A stretch of 64,000 bases of DNA from Roridomyces roridus (GCA_029378245.1 JARKIF010000001.1:3534001-3598000), one strand, 5' to 3'. Counted from the first letter of the stretch, positions 9,575 to 21,752 are shown. The notes: generated by a model from the letters alone, not told the origin. A program made the numbers and translations.

Positions 9575-12471
9575 ATGGAATATGAAGTGCCAACCGATCC
9601 AGCCACAGAACTCATTGAAACGGAGGAACTTCATGTCCATCAGCTGAGGGGAATCGTCAAGGTACGCGACAGCAAACTGCAGCACCATGATATCCTGACC
9701 TGAGATCCAGGAAGTTGCGGGTGCATGGTCCAGAACAAACACGCCTCCCAAAAAGCTCGATGCCGTCTTTCGTAGTATCAAAGACATCTACAGGGCCCAT
9801 CGGTCGCTGCTCAAGGTACCCTAACTTGATGCTCCCGAACTTTACACGTCTAATTTCGCCCCAGAGACTGAAAAACGTGGGCGCTGCAAGCCTGCCCACA
9901 TAATCGTTTCTCACACCTATCAGACCTCGTCGATATATGGCTCATCACCCGGTGCTTTGGCGGAAATACTTGTGAGATGCCAGGCAAGACTACCTTTCCA
10001 AACTCCTGTTTCCCTGGCATCCTCACAGTTCGCAGGTCGAAGATCTCGAGGGCCCATATTCAAAGTACTGCTCCACGTTCTGCACGGGGTTCGATGCCTG
10101 TGAGCCCGTCAAGTCCAATCCACGCCTGCCCGGTATACTATCCGCCTTCACGGTGTCCAATCCTCCTCCGGCATGGGCTCTTCCACGTGATTCCGGCATG
10201 CACACGTCGTGGACTTTGGACACTTTGTTTCTGCTTCCCCGCGTTAGGCTGAGATACTATCGCAGACTGTATCTGCAGCGGTTCTTCACCCATCGCACGC
10301 CAGCCGAGTCGGGGAACGATTGTTACTTTCTCGTATTTGAGAAGATCTATAAATGCATAAGCGTTTTGGAAACTCGAGAGAAGCTTCAAGTCGCTGATGT
10401 GGAGGACGGGACCGCGGTAGACTCGACTGGCTCATGTAAGTTTCTCGACGCTCATTCCAACCGCATCTTGACGTGTCCTGGTGCCGCCAGTGTTATTCCC
10501 GCCAGGTGTTTCATCCTCAACGACTCCTCTCAAGCGATTCCAAGATTTCGAGCCCAACACCAGCTCCCGAATTGGGGCCCCCGGCTGCCGCGATATGGAG
10601 CTTCCTCTGCCTCAATATCCGCAATTTGAAACGGAATTTATACTGGGTGAATGTGAGATGGCCGATCCCCGAGACGAGGAAAGACAACACGACTGCGAGA
10701 GCTCAGGCGCGGACTTGGGTCTCCTCCGCTCCAAGCGTACAGGAGGGGACGTCGAGGTTGCTGTGGCTGCACGACAAGCCTTGCCGTTTTCTCAATATCG
10801 TTCCGACAGTCAGTCATCAATTTGGGAAGATTCGACCGTTGTTGATTCTCACTGCGATTCTGGCGAAGGTAAAGGATCTCATTGGTCCAACATCTCTTTT
10901 TAATCTCTTCCAACAGGTGTTATGCGCGGTATGATCGAACGCCTGAGCAAGCGCTTTCACGGCGATGAAGAGTGGTATGCGCGTTACCTGGCATGCCGGG
11001 GTACCGCGGCCCAATGGCTTCTGGATCTTTTGCAAGATGTGAGTCGTGTCCCGCTTTCCATCTGCCCAGCTGCTCAATAAGTTGTAGCTTCTTGATTATG
11101 ACGCCAATTGCGCCCCGGCAGATCGGCACAGACTCTTCAAGGCCCTTCTTAGACTATCCGCCGACTCTGAATTGTACCCACGGTGCTTCACTCTCGCGGA
11201 GCTCGAGCACGAAAGACTCGTGGCGGGTGGGTCTTTCAGCGATGTGTATATGGGGTACCTGTGCGGGCAATGCGTCGCCGTTAAAATGATGAGGGTATTC
11301 GATGAGTCGGATATCGAAGCTGTTCTGAAGGTACGAGACCATATCACTCCAGTTACATACAGCCTGATCTGCATGCGGCACGTAGGGTTTTGGTCGAGAA
11401 GCGATCATATGGCGACAACTCTCCCATCCGAATCTTCTCCCATTCTACGGCCTTTACAAGTTCCACCAGAGGCTCTGTCTTGTGTCGCCCTGGATGGAGA
11501 ACGGGCATATCCGGGGCTTCTTGAAGAAGCAAGCGTGCGGAACGGACAGACTGCTCTCTCTGGCAAGTCTCCGGACACTTGCCACTGCGATAACCTCACT
11601 GGAGCACTTCAGACCCTCGACGTAGCTCTCGGCCTCGAGCACCTCCATGGCATGGGTGTCATTCATGGCGATTTGAAAGCTGTACGTCAGAATTTGCTGC
11701 TCCTCCTCCTCTGACTTACGCCTAGGCAGGACAATATCTTCGTGACTTCCTCAGGGAGGGCGTGCATCGCAGATTTCGGGCTCGCATCCATCACCTCCTC
11801 GATGTCTTCAATCCAATTCACCCACTCATCAAAGGCTTCAAGAGGCGGTACAGCGCGCTATCAAGCTCCAGAGCTGCACCGAGGCGGACACAACGATCGC
11901 CGGTCAGACATTTACGGCTTTGCTTGTGTTGTGTATGAGGTAAGAGCCTATCCTTCATCCCCTTTCCTCGTTAATTCGCGCAGTTCTTAACAGGGACCGC
12001 TCCATTCCCAGAGCTTCCCTCCGAAATCGCAGTAATGTTTGCCGTTCTGGAGGGCCGTCGACCGTCCCGTCCACCCTCCTGCTCCGGAACGCCTACATTA
12101 GACGGTCTTTGGGCCCTCCTCCAAGACTGTTGGCACGCAGATCCCGATAGTCGACCAACAGCAGTCCAAGTCGTCCAACGCTTGAGGGGAGGTGATATCG
12201 GGGCCGTCGAGAACTCCACACAATCCGTGAAAGACTGGGACTCGACCTCCACGTCCAAGTTTCGTCGCCGACTTTTCGACCACGGGGCCCTGCCTACGCT
12301 GGTCGAATTCGAAAACGTGGTGTCCGGGACTGTGAGACCCAGCCTTGCACAAAAGGTCCCAGCGCGTTCAGAACCTACGTTCCACCAGCCCGTCGTGGTG
12401 CGCTCGAGTCGTGGACCGTCAACTGTTGGTCGACACGGATTGGACTTTCGCTTTTCGACATTAAAAATCTA
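9575..12471 (+). CDS. RhoGEF-like/TKL kinase fusion, copy C
   Basis: The order is the same as in copy B: MEYEVPTDPATELIETEE, then LDAVFRSIKDIYRAHRSLL, SSIYGSSPGALAEIL, and VEDLEGPYSKYCSTF in one frame across the junction broken in copy B. WTLDTLFLLPRVRLRYYRR, an acidic linker and the kinase follow. The second exon needs an unusual AAG acceptor (after CCCAAAAAG), because 19 extra bases separate it from the acceptor used in copy B. Kinase motifs are complete: VAGGSFSDVYMG, VAVKMM, HGDLKADN, DFGLA, YQAPELHRGGHNDRRSD, CWHADPDSRPT. One kinase intron uses a GC donor (GCAAGT near 11564) where copy B has GTGAGT. The tail after FRRRL differs from copy B and ends FRFSTLKI. The product would be a cytosolic signalling enzyme with possible GEF activity; the substrate is unknown. 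Confidence 0.7.
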
Positions 12472-12555
12472 GTTAAAGCTACAGTATACCATCCATCCAA
12501 TAGATAACTTTAAGAAAAAACCTTGTGGGGTATAAAAGCGAGCAAAAGCATCTAT

Positions 12556-13962
12556 CTACATGACAACACAATCCTTCTTCTTCTTGGTCTTGCGAGCTTC
12601 CGCAGCCTGCCTCGCAGCCTCCTCCTTCTCCATACGCCGCATACGTGCCTGCTCTCTTAGCATATGCGCATGGTTGTCCTCATCCGCTTGCATCTGCGCC
12701 GCAAGGAGGTGACTTTCAAAATCATCATTAGACAAGCATTCAAAACGAAGAGAAGAAAAGAAAGAAAACGCACTCATTGGGATCATGCGGGACAAACATC
12801 CCCGCCTCCATCTCCGCCATACGTAACGCATCCTGCGCCGTCTGACCAGCGTAATCCCCACCCACAGGGCTCGCGCGGATAAAGTTGGAATCGACAAAAG
12901 TCGAACTACCGCCATCGACATCTTCGAGTCGTTCCCAGACAACGGAGCGCTCGTGGAGGAAGATGTCGTCCGTGACGAGCGAGTAGAGCGCGGAATCTGC
13001 CTCGGATGCGGATTTGTGGAGGACTGAAAGGTGGGAGTTGCGGAAGAGGGCGACGAGGGCACCCGGTGGGAGGGTGGTGGCGAGGTGGAAGAGACCGTGG
13101 TAGGTCAGCTGGGACCGTGTGTTATCCAGGAAGTCGCGAATAGCCACGGCTGAAGAGATATGGGTATATAATATTGAGTAGACAGCTGGAACGCACCATC
13201 TTGGATCTTCTTGCTCTCATCCTCCGTCCAATTCCGCGATGGCCCACTGCTGGACCCCGCGACAGGCTCACTCGACTCGTCAACGACAAGTTGCCCATTG
13301 GCTGCGTGATCCGCAGCCACGATATAAGTGACTGCGGTATCATAGTCCTGTGCGCGCGACTTGATCGCTACAGCCTCGGGACTAGCGGGGTCGACGAGCC
13401 AGCCATGTACAAGCTCAATACCAGCTTGCTCGAAGAGCTGCAGCGCGCCGCCGTCCCCCGCAGGCCTGAACGAAGTGGCGCCCGTAAAGAGCGGGTTCAG
13501 GTCCATACCCTCTACAACGGAACGCGTGAGCTGGCAACACAAACCTTGCAATCCACGCACCCACTTTGCGTGAGAGGCATTATAGAGAGCGCAGCCGAGA
13601 TGTCCACATCGGGAGAGTGGAGCAGGAGGTATTCGGCCACTAGCTGCGAGAGGAACTCGTAGGACACGGACTCGCGATGTAGAGGCAGAATCTTGATGTC
13701 TCCTCGCAAGATTAGGATATTACCTGGGCCAAGTCAGCTTCGTATTTCGCGTGGAAATACTTTCTATTCACATATTGCGATAAAAGAGCAAGGTCTGGAG
13801 GCAAATGAGCGACGTGCAAGCCGCCAAAGGATCGACAACGCACCCATTGTAATTTTGCGTAATAATCTTGACTTCTTGCTTGACGTCGCCGCTCCCGAAG
13901 CTAATTTGCTTGAGATTCCACACCTCTGCCTCGGAGCTTTGTAGACTGGGCTCACTGTCCAT
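12556..13962 (-). CDS. MINDY-type deubiquitinase with C-terminal CaaX-like box
   Basis: Six exons close exactly: 13962-13844, 13794-13772, 13723-13565, 13511-13197, 13149-12774 and 12712-12556. The start is M-D-S-E-P-S. Family marks are the catalytic Gln/Cys region TQNYNG-PCSFIAICNILIL, MDLNPLFTGATSF, ELVHGWLVDP, the histidine region LTYHGLFHLATTLP, VALFRNSHLSVLHK, YSLVTDDIF and VVWERLEDVDG. MINDY enzymes are cysteine proteases that trim K48-linked polyubiquitin. The C-terminal helix is basic and Gln/Glu-rich (MQADEDNHAHML, EARKTKKKK) and ends C-V-V-M, a CaaX-like motif expected to be prenylated and to place the enzyme on membranes. It converges with kinase copy C (84 bp between stops); its 3' end was copied into the kinase repeat unit. 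Confidence 0.92.
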
Positions 13963-14226
13963 GAAAGTGAGAGGAGGAAAGGATAAGAAAGCGCAGCAAC
14001 GCGTCAACAGATGTAAAGCATCCACATCCCCTTACGCCAAGCCCTCGGTCGTCACAGTGGGGACTACACCAAGCAGTTTACATTTCGTTAGTCGTAAGGT
14101 CATTACAGTATGTATGAGAATCAAGAGCAGAGTCAATAAGGTTATGCAGATATAGAAAAAGAGTTCAATACCAGGTCGTGACGAGAATTAGATGAGAAGG
14201 AAATGGGAATAAATCTAGAAACACAC
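13963..14226. other. short spacer upstream of MINDY and downstream of arrestin gene
   Basis: Both flanking genes are on the minus strand. No feature is recognised, so this is taken as the MINDY promoter plus the arrestin 3' region. Confidence 0.5.
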
Positions 14227-17200
14227 TCAAGCAGCCGTCTGACCCTGATACTTCTTGATCAAATCGCGCAGCTTGGCCTGCCCAAACGCCAGCTCGCCCG
14301 ACTTTGGTGTTGTTGTCGCGGGCACAGCGGCCTTGGATGGCGCAGGGGACAACGAAGCTTGCACGCGGCCTTTCAAGCCTGCCACAGACTCGGCAATCGT
14401 CGGGGCTGGCTTGGGCGGCACACGGGGCTTGGGAGATGGCCTCGCGAGCGATGCAGTAGAGGAAAGTGTGGGCGTCGCGAGTGAGGAGGATAGCTGCGCA
14501 GGTACGCTGGCGGATTTGATAATCGGTGAAGGCCGCGAGAGCTTATCCGCTACAGGCTTGGCATCGCTCGAAGGTGTGTCCAGTAACGGGGAGACAGGAG
14601 TTGACCGCGCAGGTTTTGACCGAAGGAAATCGGCCGCATTGGTAGGTTTGGCGGCAGGAGGCTTGGACCCCTCCGCCAGCGCCCCGGAGGCCCAGAGTGA
14701 GGCGACAGCAGTGACTCGTCCTCCACGTCCTCCACGTGCTGACCGAATATCATACTTGACTTCAGGGTCCAGATTGGGTGGATCAAGTTTCTTGGGAGCC
14801 GGGGCTGCTGCTGGTGATGCAACAGCCTTCCACGGTTTCGGCGCAGATGGTGGAGAGACCTTGCGATCCGTATGGACAGATTGTGGAACGGCGGCCGGCA
14901 TTTTGTCCTTGTCTTTAACCGTGCGCACTGACCAGAGGTCCGCAATGCGCCTGGCTTCATCGGCGGGAGTGTTCGCAGGAATTCGCTGGAATGGATCCCG
15001 CTTGAACGTCTTGACCGGCACAAATCCAGAGGAACGCGGATTTGGGGTCGTGGTACCCGGATCAGGTTCGGCAGGTGCTGCCGGTTGCTCCGCCCTTTCG
15101 GGAGTAGCCGGCGTTTCCAACGGGCCGACAACTGCATCATCATCATCATCAGAGCTCGGAGCATCCGGCGGGACCTCCGGAGCTATCCCTCCCAACCAAG
15201 CCGCAACACGACCCTTGGCCGCCTTGCGCATCTTCTTCGGATCACTCTCCTTGCCCTTGTCCTTCTTCCTGCTGCTGCGCCGCTCACCATCTCCACCACG
15301 CTCTGTTCGCCCCGAAACACTCTTCTTCGCACCCCCCTGCGTCCGTTCGTCAGAATCCCTATCATGCTCATCCTCCTGCTCCACATCAACCTCCGCCTCC
15401 CCACCTCGCTCTCTCTCCAGAGTATCCCCTGCCAGCGTCAGACTCGAAATCGCCGAATCATTCGCACTGCTATCAGCGCGCTTCATCGGGATGTCCACAG
15501 GCATTCCAGCGAAAACGCTATTCGCATCCGGTCGTGGAGCAGCCGGTATCTTGCGCGTCCCCACTTCCTGCAACAACCGACGCTCCAGCGCATCCAACCC
15601 ACTCTCGGAACGAAGAAGTTGCTGCGACTGCGCAGGAGGCCGCCGCATCGCAGTCAACGTGGGTGTCTTGGGCGTCGTAAGCAACTCCTCCATAGTAGGC
15701 TCTTCCTCTTGCACAGGCTGTACAGAAGGACCCGCCTCGTTCTTGTTTTCAAAGAACGTGTCAACGCGCGTTCTCGGTGCAGGCGGAGGCGCCGTCTTGC
15801 CCGTCGGCACAGGAGGGCCGGGAAGTGTCTTGTTCAAATCAGCGACCGCAGCCTTGTCCTCGTCCACTTTCTCCTTCTTCTCCTTCTTCTCCTTCTTCTC
15901 CTTCTCCCGCCGGCTGCTTTTACTCCTACTCCTCTTTGACGATGAAGATGACTTGGAATTGCGCCGCTTCTTTTCCTCCAGCACGGGTGGAGCGAGCGTA
16001 GACTGCGGTAAATCCCCAGACAAATCCCGCGTCTTGAGCGCAACTTCGTCTGCCATCCTCTCCAACTCCTCCACACGTTCGCTCTTTGGTGTTTCTGCCG
16101 CAAAGCTCGTCTTGGGACTCAAGACTGGGCGAGGAGAAATGATAGCACCGCCTGAACCAGCGGCGGGGGAAACAGAGAGGTTGCTGGTGTCAACAGGAGG
16201 GACATTGCGCGGTGTGATAGAGATGGGATTAGAGGCGACCGGGTAGCGGTGCGAGAGCGGCGAGGCTGAGCGGTTACGCGTTGATTGGCGGAGATGCTGC
16301 GTCACTCTCGTTGCGCGCTCTCCTTTACCCTCTTCAGGCTCCTGCTGACCAGGCACGACGAGGTTCGTGGACCGGTCGCCGTCGGCACTCAGTGGACGAG
16401 CAAGATTGAGGGGAAGGGGCTCGTAGACGGGAGTAGCCACCGGCTGTGGGGCGTAATATTGTGCGAGTGGTTGGGGTGTTGGAGCGGGGAAGTAAGGGTA
16501 TGCTTGCGGTGGGGGAAGCCAGACTTGCCCTTGCTGAGGGTCAAAGTACGGGCTGGGAATTGGGGGCGACATTGGGAGAGCAGGATAGCCGGTAAGCGCA
16601 GGAGACATGACGCGAGGATCTGCGTAAGGGTAGCCGTACTCGTACGGCGGTTGCGGCGGGAGTTCAGGGAGTGCCATCGGGTGTATTACTTGCACGGGAA
16701 GCTCCAATTCAATGTCCTTACTGCGAAAGGATGAGCCAAATGCATAGGTAAAAACTAAGAATCCCGACGTACGTGCCGATTCCCATCGTCATCTTGATAC
16801 CCACGATGCAACGAACTTCAAAGATGCTCTGGGTGCGCTTGTGCGTCGTCTCGTCACCGTGGAGAATACCCCCTCGAACGCCCCGAGCGTGCTTGGGAAC
16901 GTCAAAGACGAGGCTGGCCACGCCTTCGGCACCAGGGGGGATGATGTACTCCTGGCCACGAAATGGGACAGTGACGAGTGTGTCCGAGATTTGCAAAGGC
17001 TGCTTTTCCGTGTCGGGTATACCGGAAAGCACCAATGAACGCGTCAGCGTAATCACCAGCCCTGTATTCTATAGGCCAAGTCAGCTCATAATGTTAACTG
17101 TAAAGGGGGGCAAGCTCGCACCTTCTTGGTCGAATGGTTCTTGACCTGGAGCTCTACGCAAGCACTTTCTCCCGCAACGACCACACCACCAACAACCTTT

Positions 17201-17838
17201 CCTTGCGCCCATATCTTGCCATTTTCCCCAACGACCACACCCTCTGGCTCTGGTCGTCCAGGGTCTTCATTATAGCACTCCACGACCTGAACCTCGTGTC
17301 GGTTGGTGACGAGCCGCTTCTCTCCCTTCCAATGCACCCCAACGCTGGCCCGTAGTTCGTAGCGCACACGAGCAAGATTGCCTCCAAAGTTGATCGACGA
17401 CGGCGAGGAGGCGGGAAGCGGGAACTTGAACAAGAAAGTAGACTGCCCGCGGCGCGCCTGGTGGTAATGAGACGGCAGTGGTGGCTCTCCGGGTACGGGG
17501 AATGGCTGGACCGCATTTGAGGGTGGCAACCCTGGCCCCTGGAAGAGCCGACGACTATGTATGAATGTCGATGTCGCAGAGTGGTCCCTCGATGTCAATT
17601 CTAGCGCGACACCTCAATGCCTCCACCAACGTGCAGAGAGACATTACACACCTTGGATAGCAAAAAGCTCCACCATCATCACGCCGATCCCGAGGCCCTT
17701 GTCGGCTCTGCACTCCATCTCCATCCGTCCCGTTATATGTCCCCCGGAGACGAACGCATTGTTGGGCAGGGTCATCGACACCTTGACCTTGGAATGGTTC
17801 GACGTCGCATTCATCGGCTCCGGACGAGAGTTGGCCAT
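14227..17838 (-). CDS. arrestin-like (ART-type) adaptor with long disordered tail
   Basis: Four exons, 17838-17652, 17600-17122, 17068-16773 and 16720-14227, give 1151 residues. The first about 330 form arrestin N and C domains: VKVSMTLPNNAFVSGGHITG, the family signature SRDHSATSTFIHSRRLF, LPPSNAVQPFP and FLFKFPLPASSP, RVRYELRASVGV, then NTGLVITLTRSLVLSG and KMTMGIG. The remaining about 820 residues are low complexity: a Pro/Tyr-rich segment (PPQPPYEYGYPY), Ser/Lys-rich runs (KKEKKEKKEK), acidic runs and a short ordered end LRDLIKKYQGQ. Fungal alpha-arrestins recruit Nedd4-type ubiquitin ligases to plasma-membrane transporters; I saw no perfect PPxY motif in what I read, so ligase recruitment is not shown. 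The huge antisense open frame here is a shadow of the biased composition. Confidence 0.9.
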
Positions 17839-18429
17839 CTTGGAGATTGGTGATTATTGGGGTATGGAATCGAGGCAGTAGTTGGAATAGGGCAGATGCA
17901 GCTCGGCCGGAGTAGCAGAGAGTGTGTAGGGCTCGATAGAAAGAGAATCATGAGCGCATCGTGGAGGTCAGCGAAAGAATTGCAATTGCCCAAACGGGAC
18001 AAACCCCGAAACGTCTTGTTCCCTCTCAGTGCATTGAGGGGCTGTATGTATTGCCAGTGGGTTACAGAAGTGTGTAAAGCTACTCGGAATTCACGACGAA
18101 AGACATGAAGCATGGATTTACGATGTGAGACTCTGGACGTTGTCCTCCAGTGGCGGCCCCTAGGCTCCGGCTACGCATCTGCTTTAATAGCCATACCCAC
18201 TGACCCGGAGAGCATGGCTGGCAAGTGGACAGGAAGGTTGCTGGCCGTTTCCCCGCGACCAGAGGTCGAAAGAGCTGAAAGAGGTGCATCAGCACTACGC
18301 TCTCGACAGACGATGTATCCGTACCTCACATGATAATTTGCTGGGGGTCAGAAGCCATCCTGGCCCGAAAGTTCGATGGCCGAGTGTATGCACAAACCAA
18401 GACAGCTCGCTTGTATGGTACAACTGCAC

Positions 18430-19170
18430 GGCTTGGAGAGAGACCGGAACCTTGCACTAAAGACGGCGGTCGGAAATTTACTCGAGAATGGTATGCCAAA
18501 GTGAGTTACCTTTCCCTCCGGCGTGCCCAAGGAAGCCGCGTCTCGGATGGGTGGATACATATCCCTCAAGCTGGGATGTATCTGCGGCCAAAGTCAGACA
18601 AAAGAAGACGACGATGCGAGTTAACCACGTACCCCTTCCCACCCATGAAATGCAACGCCCGTCGGTGATGCCCAGAAATGCAGGGCTAAGGCTGAACGAC
18701 ATAACATGCCATCCGTCGTTGCGTTATGGCGCGGGGTTTGGTGATTTACATACTTGAAGTCGATGCGCGGGATAGAAAGCGGGGTCGATTATTCTCGTTG
18801 TACGGAATAGATGGCAGATGCCTGCAGATACACCGTCGGTCCGACGCCCCGTTGGGTCGCGGCTGAGGACAGGAAATGTCGGCCCGCGTGGATAGCAAGA
18901 CATTCTCCGCAGGTCGCAAGACGTAAATATTTTCTGGATTTGCCAAGTGGAATCTGGAGGGGACCATCCTGAAAGACGTCAGGACCGAGAGAGCCCCGAT
19001 TCGACCGCCCGCTTGTAAATGCACGCCTTGACAGAGACCGACGAAGCAGCGAGAGGCGGAACATTGCACTGAAGACGGCGGTCAGAGATTACTTGAGAAT
19101 GGTATGCCACGAGTTACCTTTTCCTCTGCGTGCCCAAGGGAACGACGTCCTGAATGGGAGGATACCTGTA
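18430..19170. repeat. diverged direct duplication, about 610 bp apart
   Basis: The sequence GACGGCGGTCGGAAATTTAC, followed by GAGAATGGTATGCCAAAG (about 18462), recurs at about 19073 as GACGGCGGTCAGAGATTAC, followed by GAGAATGGTATGCCACGAG. Both are preceded by a similar TTGCACT-containing block. Identity is clearly below 90 percent. Neither copy encodes anything recognisable. Confidence 0.6.
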
Positions 19171-19765
19171 CATCTGGGGGCGGAACTCACGAAATGAAGA
19201 CGACGATATGGGCACAAGCACGTACCATCGCGAGTCCTACTGAACCGTACGGGTGTATCTCTCAAGCCCATGAAAACAGAGAGCAGTCGCACTCGTTGTG
19301 GTCTTGCTTGGATATCCTGGCCTGCTTGAATCTGGCTAGATCCTCCAGTCGCGCTTCTCGTGAATGAACAGAAAACCTCTGTGGTGCGGGTTAATAACTG
19401 CTTTAGATCTAAAGGCGAATGACGGACATTTCATGAGCCAAAGAATGAGGCGCCTCTGCCAGTGAAAGCATGAGGTGTCCCGGAGCGAACTTGCCCAACT
19501 CGTTTGCGGCGGAATTGAGACTGTGAGATTGAGGGCCAGCACAAGACAATCTCTGGAGATGAATGGTCGTGCAAGAGGCAAAGTGGGACTGCGTTTTGCT
19601 GAAGCGAGGTGGTTGGAGCAAAAAAGAAAGAGGCGCATCAAAATGATGGCGACGCAGGCTCGGGGTCGGGCGTCGCAGAAGACAGTCAGATAAAGAGTAC
19701 ATTCTGAATCCAGTGAAAACAATTACAGGGAAGCCGTATCTAAGTACATGTCTGCAGCAGCAAGA

Positions 19766-19912
19766 GCAACGAGGTCCACAACGTGTCAGAGCGAAGGTGA
19801 CGATGATCAAAAAATTGGGTGAAGAGGACGGGCCTCATTCAGCGAGTACCGCGGCCGAAGCCAGCAGGTCCACACGGTGTCAGAGCGAAGGTGACGAGGA
19901 GCAAAAAATTCG
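19766..19912. repeat. tandem pair, period about 95 bp
   Basis: The sequence GTGTCAGAGCGAAGGTGACG occurs twice (about 19783 and 19878), each preceded by AGGTCCACA and followed by a purine-rich stretch with CAAAAAATT. Confidence 0.6.
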
Positions 19913-19978
19913 GCCTGAAGCAAGGAACGAGTCCCGTTCATATGACCATGGGCCTTGGTGAATTGTCGTAGGGCTTGA

Positions 19979-20032
19979 GGTTGTCGGTGTCGATGTCGGT
20001 GTCGATGTCGATGTTGATGTCGATGTCGGAAG
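19979..20032. repeat. GTCGAT/GTCGGT hexanucleotide microsatellite
   Basis: About nine imperfect units of GTCG[AG]T or TGTCGATG type occur in a row. A similar GTCGGT run occurs near 62645-62670. Confidence 0.8.
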
Positions 20033-21419
20033 ACTCTCCGGTAGGTACCAGTCCGATGCGCCCTCCCCGATATTCTAATCCTTCATTTGGGTTCACCATC
20101 AGGGGTGTCGAATACTCCCCGCAGCATGAATGCGGGTCCACGTGGGTCGGCCGGGAAAGGTCAAGCGCACCCCCAGTAACCTCCATTGACGTCTTTGGCG
20201 AGCGAAGGTTCCACCCGAAGTCGAAAGACACCTCCCCTTTGGACGCGCTCCCACCTGGTCTACAAGCCCATTCGCGGTGTTAAGACGAACGCTTTTGGCT
20301 CAGCGGGGAGGATAGGAAACACCTGAAACAGGCGGGTCCGGTACACGAGGGAATGCAAACGCCAGATCACCAAAGCCAGGGGAGAACGAGCCCCTCCAGC
20401 AAGGGCAATCGACGCCGCCTCATCCTCGCCGGGACTTTTCTCCACACGCTGATACTCAAGGGCCCCGGCGAGCGCTGGGAGGGTGCAGGGGTCGGGTTCG
20501 CAGCGGCATCACCTGGAACAGAGTTAGGAGCGACAGTGTGCGGTAGTGAGAGGACCCACCTTGTTCGTCCTCGTTGATATCGTGTCGTGCTAGGAGCGAT
20601 TTGACACAGGGCTCAGTGCACACACACACGACGGGCACTCACTTGTACCTGGGCGGGTTGAGCGGTTACCTCCGACGGCGGTGACCATGGGCGACGCTGA
20701 GGACGACATGAATGAGCGGACAGAGCACACGCGCAACGACGTACAAGGGCGTTGTGACGGGCCTGCTGTGAAGCGCAGTCAGTAAACAGCGGGTATGAGG
20801 GAGGACGGACGACTCACAGCTGAGAAGATGGGAGTCGGGAACCTGGGGATAGAGGGCGCGGCATCGTTTGTTATATACCCCTGCAAGTGGCTGACCAAAA
20901 ATTGGGAACATTGGTTGGCCAATGAGCTGAGGGCTTACGCCTGCCTTTTCGGGAAGGTAAAAGTTACGCCTGCCTATTCGGGGACGTGAAGTTGCACCTG
21001 CCTTTTCCGTCACTGGAAGGTGAGACCTCGACGTCATTCTCTGAGGGTGGCTGACCAGATGAACGAGCCGCACCGACCTCTGTCTCGTACCTCCACCATC
21101 CCTCGCCCAGAATCCTCGTTGAGTAGAGCCAGGGCAGTGTAGAACAAGCAGAATAGCAGCGCGTACACCTGTTGCCCGCGAGTTTCGCGTCACGGATCGT
21201 GCGAGCAGCTTGAGAGTTTGTCCTAGTCGACTTTGTTCGTGGGCCGCCGGGAGGAGAGGGCATGGAGAGGAGACCACCGTGTTGCAGTAGCAGAGCCTGT
21301 GTGAGACATGCAATGCGAGAGTTGCAGAGCCTTGCACTGTTGCAGAGCGAGTTGGACCTTGGTGGCAAGAGCAGAAAGCTGGCCACGGCGATCATCGATC
21401 AAAACACATCTTGGTCAAC

Positions 21420-21752
21420 GTCGCGTTCAACTTCAAGAGGTAGCAGATCAAGTGATCCGTGACATTGAGTTGATAGCTCCGGTTGGGCGTGATTTGATGG
21501 AAAGCAAACAAACACTGTCGAGAGTCGTGAAAAAGATGAGTGAGTTTAGTAATAAGTCGAAATGAGTGTGTTCAGACTGGGTGGGGAGCATAAAGTAGGC
21601 AGAGATGGCGCTCGGAGACTGAGAACAGTCATTGGCAAGAGACGGTGTTAGCGGACTTCACGGAGGTAAATCTCAATTAGGAAGGGAGGAGTCGTGAGAG
21701 CGACATCAATCAGTGTCATGGATCAATTGATCTGGGACCTCTTGGTCGCGTT
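21420..21752. mobile_element. hAT-type MITE, copy 1 (311 bp)
   Basis: The element is 21434-21744. Its ends are inverted repeats starting CAAGAGGT, with CAGATCA[AG]TGATCC-type sequence following on both sides. It is flanked by the 8-bp duplication GTCGCGTT (21420-21427 and 21745-21752), with six extra bases (CAACTT) between the left duplication and the terminus. An 8-bp duplication and CA-starting ends are typical of hAT elements. No transposase is present. A second copy at 32819-33129 appears identical base for base. Confidence 0.9.

Larger units (their letters stand above)
17839..21419. other. gene-poor region with degenerate repeats
   Basis: No gene is supported in 3.6 kb on either strand; all open frames are short and mutually overlapping. 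It contains a diverged duplication (about 18420-18560 and 19040-19170), a tandem pair of about 45 bp (19770 and 19866) and a hexanucleotide run (about 19981-20030). It ends at a MITE insertion. It probably holds the promoter of the arrestin gene at its left end. Confidence 0.5.

Noticed and set aside
14255..16246. 663-aa plus-strand open frame
   Set aside because: It is antisense to the low-complexity tail of the arrestin gene, which removes stops on the other strand; its Ser/Gly-rich translation mirrors that bias.
14227..16720. PPxY ubiquitin-ligase motif in the arrestin tail
   Set aside because: The Pro/Tyr-rich stretch has PPYEY and PPQAYPY but no exact PPxY, so ligase recruitment is not claimed.
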